A DNA stretch of 38,590 bases from an uncultured Methanobrevibacter sp. (lineage in GTDB: Archaea > Methanobacteriota > Methanobacteria > Methanobacteriales > Methanobacteriaceae). The stretch covers positions 1-38,590 of the forward strand of contig CACWUH010000041.1 in NCBI GenBank assembly GCA_902764015.1, read 5' to 3'. The translations under genes were made by a program, and so were the position numbers. The notes under the pieces are model-generated. The model was not told where the DNA came from, did no database searches, and saw only the letters and a program-made list of their open reading frames with translations. Every line of letters starts with the position of its first letter. Position 1 is the stretch's first letter. Positions 1 through 8,751 of the stretch are shown in pieces.

Positions 1-21
1 GGTTCAACGGGGATAGCCTGA
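1..21 (+). CDS. tnpB: TnpB C-terminus (partial, last six codons)
   Basis: The first frame reads six codons (GSTGIA) and then TGA at 19-21. It is called the tail of an IS200/IS605-family tnpB only because the next 76 bases have the form of the right end and omega-RNA of such an element. The rest of the gene lies left of the window. TnpB is an RNA-guided nuclease encoded by these elements. Six residues cannot identify the protein by themselves. Confidence 0.4.
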   Translation, partial: GSTGIA

Positions 22-97
22 AAAAATACTTAAATTAACCATTATTAAGTGAAAAAAATTCAGGAATCCCCATCCTCTATAGGATGGGGTGGTTCAA
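1..97 (+). ncRNA. 3' part of a TnpB omega-RNA (reRNA)
   Basis: The scaffold ends with a perfect 8-bp hairpin (CCCCATCC 68-75, loop TCTATA, GGATGGGG 82-89) preceded by GGAATC and followed by TGGTTCAA ending at 97. This order, GAATC-hairpin-GGTTCAA, is the layout I know from the 3' end of the ISDra2 omega-RNA, where the guide begins directly after TTCAA. A second pairing is possible: CCTGAA 17-22 with TTCAGG 59-64, stacked on GGGGAT 9-14 with ATCCCC 66-71. It competes with the terminal hairpin for bases 68-71. The 5' end of the RNA lies outside the window, inside tnpB. The resident guide would start at base 98. Confidence 0.6.
1..97 (+). mobile_element. Right end of an IS200/IS605-type element
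   Basis: A subterminal hairpin (68-89) is followed by TTCAA (93-97), as in right ends of single-strand-transposing IS200/IS605 elements. The inferred element boundary is after base 97. The left end, any tnpA and most of tnpB are outside the window, so it cannot be said whether the element is complete or a tnpB-only (IS1341-like) copy. No terminal inverted repeat or target duplication is expected in this family. Confidence 0.55.
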
Positions 98-123
98 TAA
101 CAAGTTTTAACAAATTATATTTA

Positions 124-528
124 ATGACAATAAAATCTCATTCTATAAAAATCAACACGAATAAAAACTTTGAAATCATTGACATCACATCCAAAATCAA
201 CGAACTGATTGATGTTGATAGCGGAATAGTCTCCATTTTTTCAAGACACTCCACTTCGGCCATCGTTGTAAATGAAAACGAGTCAGGCCTTTTGGATGAT
301 TTGAAATTCACACTAGACAATCTGATTACTGATAAATATTCCTACAAGCATGACAGGATTGACAATAATGCCAGATCACACCTGAAATCATTCATGCTTT
401 CATCAAGCGAGTGTTTGCCAATCAGGAATTCAAGGCTTGATTTGGGCACCTGGCAGTCAGTGTTCTTCATAGAGCTTGACGGGCCAAGGCATAACCGAAC
501 CATAAGTTTAACTATAATAGGAGAATAA
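124..528 (+). CDS. YjbQ family protein (UPF0047)
   Basis: A 134-residue protein of the YjbQ/UPF0047 family; some members have been reported to have thiamine-phosphate synthase activity. The conserved pattern is present: RHSTSA with a following NE, a central H..RI(D)NN...HL, then LGTWQ and DGPR near the C-terminus. Length fits the family. The frame is open back to a GTG at 49, but that start would put 25 residues inside the transposon end, and the family begins about where Met 124 does. No strong Shine-Dalgarno precedes 124. Because the gene starts 27 bases after the inferred IS end, its native promoter may have been displaced and transcription may come from the element. The role in this organism is unproven. 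Confidence 0.85.
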   Translation: MTIKSHSIKINTNKNFEIIDITSKINELIDVDSGIVSIFSRHSTSAIVVNENESGLLDDLKFTLDNLITDKYSYKHDRIDNNARSHLKSFMLSSSECLPIRNSRLDLGTWQSVFFIELDGPRHNRTISLTIIGE

Positions 529-564
529 TATATTATTAAGATGTGAATAAATGGAGAAATTCTT

Positions 565-825
565 ATGGATGATGAAACTCTTAAAACTTATGGATATGTA
601 ATCAGTTCTTCTTATAGGGAAAGATCAGTTAAATCTCTTAATGACAGCGATAAGATACCCACCGATTTGGCTGAAGACATCGGAATTCGCACAAATCACA
701 TTTCCAAGGTGTTGCGTGAGCTTAAGGAATGCGGTGTTGCCGAGTGCATCAATGAGGAAAAGCGCAAAAACAGGGTATACAGGCTGACACCTAAGGGTGA
801 AGATGTAGCTAAACTCATAGATTAA
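565..825 (+). CDS. Winged-helix transcriptional regulator
   Basis: An 86-residue single-domain winged-helix protein. The recognition-helix region IRTNHISKVLRELKECG and the wing RVYRLTPKGEDV are those of archaeal MarR/ArsR-like regulators that have only a DNA-binding domain. It shares the blocks KIPT, GIRTNHISKVL.ELK, ECINEE and YRLT with the minus-strand gene at 26203-26493, so the two are paralogues. It has no visible ligand or metal site. It follows yjbQ by 36 bases and precedes the small membrane peptide at 855. The target is unknown. Confidence 0.85.
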   Translation: MDDETLKTYGYVISSSYRERSVKSLNDSDKIPTDLAEDIGIRTNHISKVLRELKECGVAECINEEKRKNRVYRLTPKGEDVAKLID

Positions 826-854
826 TACTTATTTCTTCAAGTGGTGTTGTTAAA

Positions 855-995
855 TTGAGGCGATGGACAATAATTTTAATAGCTGTAATAATTCTTTTAT
901 TAATTCTGATAGTCATTTTCAGTTATTATGGCACTTCAACACCAGTGAACGAGTACGCCCAGATGGAAGTCGAAATGAGAAAATTATGGTATTGA
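855..995 (+). CDS. 46-residue single-pass membrane peptide, TTG start
   Basis: A short open frame starting with TTG at 855, eight bases after a GTGGTG Shine-Dalgarno-like site (841-846), and ending at TGA 993-995. It has a basic start (RRW), one hydrophobic helix of about 20 residues (about 5-25, mostly I, L and V), then an acidic/polar tail ending MRKLWY. It lies 29 bases behind the winged-helix gene, probably co-transcribed, and its stop is 8 bases from the convergent pheT stop. The positive-inside layout suggests an outward C-terminus. Function is unknown. A random frame is possible, but the start context and clean topology argue for a real gene. Confidence 0.55.
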   Translation: MRRWTIILIAVIILLLILIVIFSYYGTSTPVNEYAQMEVEMRKLWY

Positions 996-1003
996 AAAAG
1001 AAT

Positions 1004-2659
1004 TTAGTTTAAAAATTCAATTTCAAACGCAATCACCGGATAATCCAGTGTAAAGTTTGTGATGACTTCCGGGGAAACCTCACCAAAGAATCCTTTAACA
1101 GAACCCTTTTCGGCAGTGCCTGCAACGTCTGCCACCCTACCCGGTATGAATGTCATGTTTTCGCTGTCGATTATTTCCATTGAATAGCCGAGATTTGCCA
1201 GAACGCTTGTAACGACAGATTTGATTTCTGAAAAGTTGGCAGTTGAGTGGCATATTACTCCGGCCAGTTTTTTGGAGGCGACAGTCTTGTTTTCCTTAGA
1301 TTCATCCAAATAAAGCACATCGCCGATTTCAAAGATCTTCTGCGGAAGGTCCTCGTGCTTGTTGTCTTCCAGAAACTCCATTAAAGAATTGATTAAGCTA
1401 GTTCTAATCATGGTCCTGTCGATTGTGATTGGCCTTGCAACCTGAACGTGAGGCTTTTCTTCCTGATTCATGTTTTTGTAGTGTGCCTCTTCGCTTGTAA
1501 GCATCAGGCTCATCACTTCCTGGAATCCCAGGCCAATCATCACTTCACGGATGATGCTTTCAGCCTTGAACCAGTTGTTTTCATAGGCAACTGTGTTGAT
1601 GTCAGGCAGTTTGGCCACAACGTCGTTTATGTGGTACTGCACTGCAATGTTTTCAACGATATCGACTTCATGCAGGATGTCTACCCTGTAGGCAGGAATT
1701 ATTGCCTTTACGGTATTTTCATCCAGGATTTCAGCATTGAAACGTGCTTTCAAAAGCAGGTCATGAATGTCCTGTGCATCCAAATCGGTTCCGCCGATTA
1801 ACTCATTGGTGGTATTCACATGGACGTTCATCTCCTGTGGAGTCAAATCAGGACTTACGATGGTCTTGTCTTCATATCTTACTTCCATTGACTTGATTTG
1901 GCCTCCGACTTCGGCAAATGATGAGCAGATGATGTTTAAAGCTTGATTGACGGCTCTTTCATCGGTACCGGTAACGTCAACAATGATGTTATGGGTGTCC
2001 TCCTTGAGTTTGGTCAGCTCTCCGTTGATGATTGGAGGCATGGATAAGACATTATCGTCCTTGTCCAGAATCAATGGATACTTGTCAAAACTTTCGATTA
2101 AATGAGCGTAATCCTTACCTTTGTCATGCTCTGTGAGGATTTGTTTTGGAGTCATTTCACTATCCTTTTCCAGTGGAACGAATGCATTGGCGTCAGTTGG
2201 GGTTGCAATGTATTTGAAAGGACCTTCAACGACATCAGCATTGTGAATACCGATAGCCACCTTTTTCCTGTCCCTTCCGATTACCCAGTGAAGGTTTTCC
2301 TGGAAATCCATGCAGTATTTGAGCTTGTCGCCGGAAAAGTCGACATTGTCTATTTTTGCAAATCCTATGAACGGCCTGATTGCTGCAACGTCGCTGTCTA
2401 CGGTAACATATTCACCGGATTCCTCAACCTTATAGTCCGGAAGTCCGATTTCCTGGCCGATGAATCCCTTAAAAGACCTGGCCACCCCTTCGACAGACAG
2501 GTTGTCCGGCCTGTTTGGGAAGAATTCGACCTTGATTTCCTCATCGTCAAAGTCTTCGATATCGCTGGACATCATAGGCAATGTGTCTATCAGTTCGTCT
2601 TTTTCCATATCTATTCCTAAATCTTTCAAATCCTGATATTTGAATGTTATAACTGGCAT
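1004..2659 (-). CDS. pheT: Phenylalanyl-tRNA synthetase beta subunit
   Basis: Beta subunit of the alpha2-beta2 enzyme that charges tRNA-Phe. At 551 residues it has the archaeal/eukaryotic size, shorter than the bacterial beta chain, and lacks the bacterial N-terminal EMAP-like tRNA-binding domain. The N-terminus holds the [16 protein letters not shown] block, the middle holds the B3/B4 editing region ([14 protein letters not shown] onward), then comes a B5 DNA-binding-like domain (about 260-340, [14 protein letters not shown]) and the catalytic-like C-terminal fold. A GGAG site lies 7 bases before the ATG. It is the second gene of a leftward pair, 18 bases after the membrane protein at 2678-3034. 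pheS is not in the window. Confidence 0.97.
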   Translation of the reverse strand: MPVITFKYQDLKDLGIDMEKDELIDTLPMMSSDIEDFDDEEIKVEFFPNRPDNLSVEGVARSFKGFIGQEIGLPDYKVEESGEYVTVDSDVAAIRPFIGFAKIDNVDFSGDKLKYCMDFQENLHWVIGRDRKKVAIGIHNADVVEGPFKYIATPTDANAFVPLEKDSEMTPKQILTEHDKGKDYAHLIESFDKYPLILDKDDNVLSMPPIINGELTKLKEDTHNIIVDVTGTDERAVNQALNIICSSFAEVGGQIKSMEVRYEDKTIVSPDLTPQEMNVHVNTTNELIGGTDLDAQDIHDLLLKARFNAEILDENTVKAIIPAYRVDILHEVDIVENIAVQYHINDVVAKLPDINTVAYENNWFKAESIIREVMIGLGFQEVMSLMLTSEEAHYKNMNQEEKPHVQVARPITIDRTMIRTSLINSLMEFLEDNKHEDLPQKIFEIGDVLYLDESKENKTVASKKLAGVICHSTANFSEIKSVVTSVLANLGYSMEIIDSENMTFIPGRVADVAGTAEKGSVKGFFGEVSPEVITNFTLDYPVIAFEIEFLN

Positions 2660-2677
2660 TTAATAACTCCATTTATT

Positions 2678-3034
2678 CTAAAATCCATATATTAAAATGA
2701 AAAATAGAGATTCAACTAAAAAGTGAAGGGCTCTATGTTCTATCTCTCCCATATCGCGTATGAGCACGGTATGGGTCACGTCAATCACAAAATGAATGAG
2801 GGCTGCGAGAATTCCGATGGTAGGGTTCAAAAATACAATTGACAACACTATGAAATGAAATCCGGCTTCCATGATTTCGTGGACTACCCAAGTCTGCCAA
2901 GTGGAGTGGGTGGATTGCTGGATTATTCCGCCTAAGATGATGTAAAAGTTGTTCAGAACCTTCCACATTAGGGTGGTGTGAAGCACATCGCTTATGGCCA
3001 AGACAATTGCAACATAAAACCATAACAAATTCAT
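2678..3034 (-). CDS. Small polytopic membrane protein, His-rich helices
   Basis: A 118-residue hydrophobic protein with about four predicted membrane helices (roughly 3-21, 27-40, 57-88, 99-117). Charged and histidine residues lie within or beside the helices: HEIMEAGFH, HFVIDVTHT and EHRALHFLVE. Such spaced His/Glu residues could bind a metal or haem, but no family is recognised. It lies directly upstream of pheT on the same strand and is probably the first gene of that transcript. AAGGACTG 11 bases before the ATG may serve as ribosome binding site. Confidence 0.7.
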   Translation of the reverse strand: MNLLWFYVAIVLAISDVLHTTLMWKVLNNFYIILGGIIQQSTHSTWQTWVVHEIMEAGFHFIVLSIVFLNPTIGILAALIHFVIDVTHTVLIRDMGEIEHRALHFLVESLFFILIYGF

Positions 3035-3109
3035 TTTTTAACAGTCCTTCTATTATTTGATAATATTAATAATATGATTTTGATATATAATATAGTTAAC
3101 TATTTTTTC

Positions 3110-3185
3110 ATTGCTTTCACTTTGTAAAATTGTTCTCACATTGTAATATTGCTTTAGGTCCGTAAAATTGCTTTGATTGGCAACT
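3110..3185 (+). repeat. Four 19-bp tandem repeats in the 3035-3233 intergenic region
   Basis: Units 3110-3128, 3129-3147, 3148-3166 and 3167-3185 each begin ATTGCTTT or ATTGTTCT. Units 1-3 end in GTAAA or GTAAT; unit 4 has decayed at its 3' end. The period is exactly 19 bp. The array lies between the divergent starts at 3034 (-) and 3234 (+). A 19-bp step is nearly two helical turns, which suits a protein-binding array, but this is inference. The rest of the intergenic region is AT-rich promoter-like DNA. Confidence 0.7.
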
Positions 3186-3233
3186 AATCCATTTAAGTAT
3201 CAGTTAAGTTATAGCTTCACATGGTGATTTGAT

Positions 3234-4214
3234 ATGAGCGAAAACAAGGATTTCAGAATTGAAAAGATGGTCATTTCTCAAGATTATAATTTTTCAACAT
3301 TATGGTATTTTAATGTTTTTACATTGGATTTCAGGGAAAAGAAGGCTCAATGCAGTTATTTTCCTCATGATGACACAATTCCGATGGATTTTTACAAATC
3401 CCAGTCTTCAAAAGAAAACCATAAGCTGAATGTAAAGTTTTGGAAAAGTTCAAATTATAAGTTGATTTACTTAACAGAAAAGCAATTGGATGATTTCTTA
3501 AACGATTTTGAAAGCCTTGATTTATTTGAAAACTATAAACCAAGTATTTCAAAAGGTTTTAGTGATAAATTTGGAAATATCGGCATGTTAAGCAAATGCA
3601 GTGTCGAAATATTTTATGAAAATGATGATGTTGAAAAGTTTAAGTTTGTTGATAACTTTCCAAAAAATTGGATTGGATTCGGAAAGATTTTAGAGAATCT
3701 GGTGGGTTTTGACGTGTTGAACATCGGGAATTTAAGGTATTTGATATGTGAACTTCATTTTGACATCAAAAGCGATGGAGTATATCTTGATGGCAAAAAA
3801 TTGAATTTGACTAAAATCTATTATTACCGTGGAGGAATATATGGGCCATTAGGTTATAATTTTGCGATTGATTTGGTTAATAAAAGCTTGAATTATCCCA
3901 GAATGGGACATTTGGATTATCCTGCTGAAGAGATATATAAAAATTTAACCGATGATGAGATATCTTGTATTTTAGATTTAATTGAAAAATGCAGTGTCTG
4001 CAGGTGGTATCATAAGGATTATTTGAATAGAATAGATGCTTATGAATATCCTCGAATCTTTTTTGATGGTGTCCACTGGTATATGGAACTTGTATTTGAA
4101 AATAAGTATGTGCTGCATTTGGGAGGTCATAGCGAATATCCTGATACGTATATGTATTTCGGTAGAAAAATTAAGGAGTTGTTCGTGTTGACCTATTCTA
4201 TATTGATAAGATAG
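3234..4214 (+). CDS. Unknown protein, C-terminus probably frameshifted
   Basis: A 326-residue soluble protein with no recognised family; aromatic- and Asp-rich. The last residues in frame (VLTYSILIR) look wrong. If C4184 is read twice (a -1 shift), the next frame gives RVDLFYIDKIGDDISGDFEF and stops at 4265-4267. That continuation is acidic/aromatic like the rest of the protein and would make about 344 residues. So one base seems to be missing near 4184, through either mutation or consensus error. The start ATG at 3234 has GTGATTTG just upstream as a plausible ribosome binding site. The 19-bp repeats lie in its upstream region. Confidence 0.7.
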   Translation: MSENKDFRIEKMVISQDYNFSTLWYFNVFTLDFREKKAQCSYFPHDDTIPMDFYKSQSSKENHKLNVKFWKSSNYKLIYLTEKQLDDFLNDFESLDLFENYKPSISKGFSDKFGNIGMLSKCSVEIFYENDDVEKFKFVDNFPKNWIGFGKILENLVGFDVLNIGNLRYLICELHFDIKSDGVYLDGKKLNLTKIYYYRGGIYGPLGYNFAIDLVNKSLNYPRMGHLDYPAEEIYKNLTDDEISCILDLIEKCSVCRWYHKDYLNRIDAYEYPRIFFDGVHWYMELVFENKYVLHLGGHSEYPDTYMYFGRKIKELFVLTYSILIR

Positions 4215-4346
4215 GCGATGATATTTCAGGGGATTTTGAATTCTGGGAAAATAAGTTAATTGATTAAAAAATTATACTTACTTTTTTAAATAATAACTGA
4301 CATATTTAATAATATTATTTTTACTTACATTAACTAGGAGAAAAAT

Positions 4347-7061
4347 ATGTCAAACGAAGAGATTCCTAAAGACTATGACTTTAAAAAAGAAAAGATTTGG
4401 GAGCAGAAATGGGAAGACGAAAACGTCTACAAATACATTGGAGACGGATCTCGTCCTAGATACATAATCGACACTCCCCCACCATACCCGACAGGAGCCA
4501 TTCACTTGGGCCATGTCCTGAATTGGGTTTACATTGATATGAACGCAAGATACAGAAGACAGAAAGGATTCGATGTTCTTTTCCCTCAGGGGTGGGACTG
4601 CCACGGTCTTCCGACTGAAGTGAAGGTCGAAGAGACTCACAACATCAAAAAGAATGATGTGTCAAGAGAACAATTTAGGCAGTATTGCATTGATTTAACC
4701 GCCAAAAACATTGCAAGCATGAAAAAGGACATGAAAGCAATGGGATACTCCCAGGACTGGACCCGTGAATTCGTCACAATGAATCCTGAGTACATGAAAA
4801 AAACCCAATATTCATTTCTTAAAATGTATGAGGACGGATTGATCTATCAGGGAAAGCACCCTGTAAACTGGTGTCCTCGCTGTCAGACAGCCATTGCATT
4901 TGCTGAGGTGGAATACTCTGACAATACCACATTCTTGAATTACGTTAACTTCCCTCCTGCAGTCGAAGATTCATATGATGACATTGCATCATCACAGGAA
5001 TCCGGCAAGCAGGCTGATCCTAAGGATGAGGGAATTCTGATTGCAACAACCAGGCCGGAACTGATGTCTGCTTGTGTTGCGGTTGTAATACATCCTGATG
5101 ATGAAAGATATGCTCATCTTCTGGGCAAATACGTTGAAGTTCCGCTGTCACACCAAAAGGTAAAGATAATTGCCGATGAGGAGGTAGACCCTGAATTCGG
5201 TACAGGTGCGGTAATGATTTGTACATTCGGTGACAAGACTGACGTAAGCTGGGTTCAGAAATATGACCTGGAAGTCATTGAGGTCATGGATGATGACGGC
5301 ACGCTTACATCTGCTGCTGGCAGGTATGAAGGAATGGATTTGCAGACCTGCAAAAAGCAGACAATCGAAGACTTGGATGCTGAAGGCTACTTGCTTAAAA
5401 AGGAAGAGGTTGACCAGAATGTTGGCCAATGCTGGAGATGCAAGACTCCCGTTGAAATTCTTCTCAAGGAGCAGTGGTTTGTAGCAGTGCGCGATTTGAT
5501 TGAAAAGACAAAGGTTGCTGCCGATGAAATGAACTGGGTGCCTGAACACATGAAATCCCGTATGGTAAACTGGGCGGATTCCATGGAATGGGACTGGTGC
5601 ATTTCAAGGCAAAGGATATTTGCAACTCCAATACCTGTATGGTACTGCAAGGACTGCGGAAAGGTCATTCTGCCTGATGTGGAAGACTTGCCGATTGATC
5701 CGACAGTTGACAATCCAAAACATGCATGCGAATGCGGCTGCGAAGAGTTCGTACCTGAAGTGGATGTTTTGGACACCTGGATGGACTCATCAATTTCACC
5801 GCTTTCCATTGCCGGATGGCCTGATGAAGATTATATTAATCATTTCCCATCAAATATCCGTCCGCAAGGACATGACATCATCCGTACATGGGCATTCTAC
5901 ACAACTTTACGTTGTATTGCACTCACCGGCCAAAAGCCGTTCGACGATATCGTTATCAACGGTATGGTGTTCGGTGAAGACGGAAACAAGATGAGCAAAT
6001 CAAGGCCTGAATTCGTGGTCGGGCCTGAAGAGGTCATTGAACAGTACGGTGCCGACCCTCTAAGGACATGGGCTGCCAACAGTGTGCCTGGTTCTGATGT
6101 AATATTCGACTGGAAGGACATCAAGCACGGATACAGGTTCCTCAGGAAATTCTGGAATGCCTTCAGATTCATCAGCATGCAGATTTTCGACGAGGAAGTC
6201 TCATATGATGAGGTTAAGGATAATCTTGGACCATTGGACTTATGGATACTGTCAAAATTAAACAATCTCAACGTTAAAGTTGACAACGCATTTGCGGACT
6301 ACAACTTCGCAGACACAATAACATCAATTGAAAGGTTCTTCTGGCACGACTTCTGTGATGAATACATCGAAGCCGTAAAGTACAGGCTGTACACTGACGT
6401 TTCAGATGAGTCAAGACGTGCCGCCAAATACACATTGAGGACAGTTGTCGAAACTTCCCTGAAACTGTTGGCTCCTATTGCACCGTTCTTCACAGAAGAA
6501 GTTTATCAATACTTCTCAGATGAGTCAATACACACCACCCTATGGCCTGAAGTGTATGAGGAACTCATCAGTGAGGAAATGGAGGGTAAAGGCGAAACCA
6601 CTGTTGAGCTTATTGACGAGGTCAGGAGATTCAAGTCAGCATCAAAAATCCCATTGAATGCCGAGCTTGCCGAAGTCAACGTCTACACTTCGGATGAGGA
6701 TTTGGTTGATGTGTTCAACCAGTTTGATGCAGACATCAGGGGAACCCTGAAAATCAATGATTTGGCAATCAGCTCCGGAAAGCCTGAAGTCCATGAAAAG
6801 ATCATTGAGGTTGAGCCTGACATGTCCCAAGTCGGACCTACATTCAAGGGGGGTGCCGGAAAAATCATAGGTTATTTAAAATCAACCGATATCGATGAAA
6901 TTGGCTCTGCTTTGGAGGAAAACCATGAACTCACAATAGGCGACATTGTAGTTCCCGAAGACATGTTGAACATCAAAAAGGAGATTGTTGGTGCATCCGG
7001 TAAGAAGGTTGACATCCTGCAATCCGAAAACTTGGACATGATTGTAGAAGTAATTAGATAA
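4347..7061 (+). CDS. valS: Valyl-tRNA synthetase
   Basis: Charges tRNA-Val with valine in the cytoplasm. At 904 residues it is full length for an archaeal class Ia enzyme. The HIGH motif is HLGH at 53-56 and the KMSKS loop is exact at 548-552. The editing (CP1) domain lies between them with TTRPEL near 230, and Cys-rich zinc-binding clusters are seen ([30 protein letters not shown]). The anticodon-binding domain follows (about 630-780), with a C-terminal extension. AGGAG lies 6 bases before the ATG at 4347. It appears to be transcribed alone, and a T-rich stretch follows the stop. Confidence 0.98.
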   Translation: MSNEEIPKDYDFKKEKIWEQKWEDENVYKYIGDGSRPRYIIDTPPPYPTGAIHLGHVLNWVYIDMNARYRRQKGFDVLFPQGWDCHGLPTEVKVEETHNIKKNDVSREQFRQYCIDLTAKNIASMKKDMKAMGYSQDWTREFVTMNPEYMKKTQYSFLKMYEDGLIYQGKHPVNWCPRCQTAIAFAEVEYSDNTTFLNYVNFPPAVEDSYDDIASSQESGKQADPKDEGILIATTRPELMSACVAVVIHPDDERYAHLLGKYVEVPLSHQKVKIIADEEVDPEFGTGAVMICTFGDKTDVSWVQKYDLEVIEVMDDDGTLTSAAGRYEGMDLQTCKKQTIEDLDAEGYLLKKEEVDQNVGQCWRCKTPVEILLKEQWFVAVRDLIEKTKVAADEMNWVPEHMKSRMVNWADSMEWDWCISRQRIFATPIPVWYCKDCGKVILPDVEDLPIDPTVDNPKHACECGCEEFVPEVDVLDTWMDSSISPLSIAGWPDEDYINHFPSNIRPQGHDIIRTWAFYTTLRCIALTGQKPFDDIVINGMVFGEDGNKMSKSRPEFVVGPEEVIEQYGADPLRTWAANSVPGSDVIFDWKDIKHGYRFLRKFWNAFRFISMQIFDEEVSYDEVKDNLGPLDLWILSKLNNLNVKVDNAFADYNFADTITSIERFFWHDFCDEYIEAVKYRLYTDVSDESRRAAKYTLRTVVETSLKLLAPIAPFFTEEVYQYFSDESIHTTLWPEVYEELISEEMEGKGETTVELIDEVRRFKSASKIPLNAELAEVNVYTSDEDLVDVFNQFDADIRGTLKINDLAISSGKPEVHEKIIEVEPDMSQVGPTFKGGAGKIIGYLKSTDIDEIGSALEENHELTIGDIVVPEDMLNIKKEIVGASGKKVDILQSENLDMIVEVIR

Positions 7062-7080
7062 ATTACTTCTTTTAATTCTC

Positions 7081-7125
7081 TTTTTTTGTAAAAAAATAGG
7101 TTAAAGGTTATTGGATAGCCTTTAA
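7081..7125. terminator. Convergent terminator region between valS and the TPR gene
   Basis: T7 (7081-7087) follows valS. A hairpin with 7-bp arms TTAAAGG 7101-7107 and CCTTTAA 7119-7125 overlaps the stop of the minus-strand gene. Read leftward the hairpin is followed by a T-run, so it looks like an intrinsic-type terminator for that gene, while the T-run on the plus strand serves valS. Confidence 0.55.
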
Positions 7126-8324
7126 ACAGTATGAATATTTACTGCATTTAATTTGAATTCATCTTTTGACTTATCGTAACCTTCTTCCAGATAAAAGGTG
7201 ACCTTGATTCCCTCTTTGTATTTGTCTTTGTCTCCCTTGAACTGGTGTTTGACAAAGAAGAAGTCTTCGCCGTCTTCCCTTTTGATGAAACCTGTTCTTC
7301 CGCCAGGCATTATTCTTTTTATTACTCCGAAGTTTGGCTGCTGGCTTTTGTATTTCATTTCGGTCCAGAAGCTCCTGAGCTCCTTTTCGATTTTCCAGTA
7401 CTCGGTATTCTCGGTATCAAGTCCCGCATCGGCAATCTTTTCTTCCAGGCTTTCATCGATTCCCCATTCATTGTGCAGTCTGATTGAATAGATCAGATAA
7501 GCGTGTTTCAGTGCCATTTCAGGGTCTTCATCCTCAAGCAGGTCTTCAAGAAGGGAATACAATTTGATTTTCTTGTCACTGTCTCCATGGCTCAATGCGG
7601 CGGATATTGCATATTCGAGGGATTTGTCGTTGTCTCCCTTGAAGAAATAGTTTTCGGCAATCTCCCATTTGATGAACCAGTCCTGCTTGTATTTGGAGAT
7701 GTCTTTGAGGTATTCGATTGCCTCGTCATATTCTCCCAGTTCCCTGCATGAGCGGGCAATCCTCCATTTGAACCAGATGTCCCCATTGTTGGTGAAGCTG
7801 TCCAGCTTTTCCAGGGCTTCCCTTGAAATGGTCAGGCATTCCTCATAGTCCTCCACTTCCTGAAATGATTTTGAAACCCAATTGTAGTATTTTTCCTTGT
7901 TTGATGCTATTTTAACATCTCTTCCATCGCTTGTTGTAAATGAGGAAGTCTTTGTGCTTAGATAATCCGGATTAAGCTTGTCTGCCCAAATAAGGATGTC
8001 TTCATAATCATTTTTCTTGTAGAGGTAGTCAAGAAGCTTCATCATAGATAATGTGTATGCACAGACTCCGTCCTTTTTGGAGAGATCCTCCTGAGGCACC
8101 AGTTCTGTTATTGATTCCACGGCTTCAAAGAGTTCAGCTTCATCTTCGGGGTTTTTCACATAAAGCTGATATAGCGCCCAGCTGTAAAATCTCTTGTCCC
8201 ATATTGTGAATGCTTCCGGATGGTCGATATAAAGGGATTCGTACAATTCTTTTGCATCTTCATACTTCTTGCTTTGGTAGTTCTTTTTTGCCTGAGCCAA
8301 GTCCTTTTTGATGTTTTCACTCAT
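7122..8324 (-). CDS. TPR-repeat protein with C-terminal cold-shock-like domain
   Basis: About 400 residues. The N-terminal 300 are helical and TPR-like, with repeated W/Y/A spacing (LAQAKKNYQSKKYEDAKELY, then CRELGEYDEAIEYLKDIS and ENYFFKGDNDKSLEYA). The last 70 residues (from FGVIKRIMPGGRTGFIKRED to NAVNIHTV) resemble a cold-shock/OB domain, with GFIKREDGEDFFF standing where the RNP1-type nucleic-acid motif would be. The frame is open to an ATG at 8339, but GGTGAC lies just before the second Met at 8324 (MSENIKKD), which is therefore chosen. A role in binding RNA or ribosomes is inference. It is transcribed away from the tandem ncRNA locus. Confidence 0.8.
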   Translation of the reverse strand: MSENIKKDLAQAKKNYQSKKYEDAKELYESLYIDHPEAFTIWDKRFYSWALYQLYVKNPEDEAELFEAVESITELVPQEDLSKKDGVCAYTLSMMKLLDYLYKKNDYEDILIWADKLNPDYLSTKTSSFTTSDGRDVKIASNKEKYYNWVSKSFQEVEDYEECLTISREALEKLDSFTNNGDIWFKWRIARSCRELGEYDEAIEYLKDISKYKQDWFIKWEIAENYFFKGDNDKSLEYAISAALSHGDSDKKIKLYSLLEDLLEDEDPEMALKHAYLIYSIRLHNEWGIDESLEEKIADAGLDTENTEYWKIEKELRSFWTEMKYKSQQPNFGVIKRIMPGGRTGFIKREDGEDFFFVKHQFKGDKDKYKEGIKVTFYLEEGYDKSKDEFKLNAVNIHTV

Positions 8325-8451
8325 TATGTCACCACGCATATTTCGTATGTGTATAAATTGTTTGTATGGATTATTTAAATGTTGATGTTTAATCTTTGAA
8401 TTTCATTTTCAAAGCAATATTGTAATTGCCTTAAAATTTTATATCTTGATG

Positions 8452-8488
8452 TAAATATTGTATTTAACTCATTGAAAGTATATATACT
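8452..8488 (+). promoter_or_regulatory. Promoter of ncRNA unit 1
   Basis: TAAATATTG (8452-8460), six bases, ACTCAT (8467-8472), then the self-complementary TATA element AGTATATATACT (8477-8488). The RNA 5' arm begins 28 bases after the TATA centre, the usual archaeal TATA-to-start distance. The same string with few changes lies 242 bp downstream. In the preceding stretch (8325-8451) only a 7-bp hairpin, CTTTGAA 8394-8400 with TTCAAAG 8408-8414, was noticed. Confidence 0.65.
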
Positions 8489-8510
8489 AGTTATTACATA
8501 TTTACTAAAT

Positions 8511-8630
8511 GGAGATGAGAAATTATTATTTTTAAATTAATTTAAGGGATTTTAATTATTGAGGTTCTAGAGGTCTTTTTTTCCAGCTTAAATCCCTGCC
8601 TCCCTATGAAGACTGCCACTTCTCATCTCC
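8511..8630 (+). ncRNA. Structured non-coding RNA, unit 1
   Basis: Predicted RNA of about 120 nt. GGAGATGAGAA (8511-8521) pairs perfectly over 11 bp with TTCTCATCTCC (8620-8630) to close the molecule, and an inner stem pairs AGGGATTT 8545-8552 with AAATCCCT 8590-8597. GAGG 8561-8564 could also pair with CCTC 8599-8602 as a pseudoknot. A T-rich tail (8631-8650) follows. Compared with unit 2, two closing-stem pairs have changed on both sides (A8518-T8623 to G-C, A8520-T8621 to T-A), which supports a conserved RNA. It is not RNase P RNA, SRP RNA or tRNA by length and motifs. Function is unknown. Confidence 0.65.
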
Positions 8631-8693
8631 CTTTTCACCTTTTTGATTTTAGAAATATGTCCAGTTTATTTCTAAAAAGCTTTCAATCCAAAG

Positions 8694-8730
8694 TAAATAT
8701 TGTTTTTGGCTCATTAAAAGTATATATACT
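8694..8730 (+). promoter_or_regulatory. Promoter of ncRNA unit 2
   Basis: TAAATATTG (8694-8702), six bases, GCTCAT (8709-8714), then AGTATATATACT (8719-8730) followed by AGTTATTACATATT as in unit 1. Every element is displaced by exactly 242 bp from unit 1, so the whole promoter-plus-RNA cassette was duplicated. Confidence 0.65.
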
Positions 8731-8751
8731 AGTTATTACATATTCAGTAAG

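Noticed and set aside
49-123. Upstream extension of yjbQ from GTG 49
   Set aside because: It lies within the omega-RNA hairpin region and adds residues not found at the family N-terminus.
3110-3185. CRISPR array
   Set aside because: The 19-bp units are contiguous, with no spacers.
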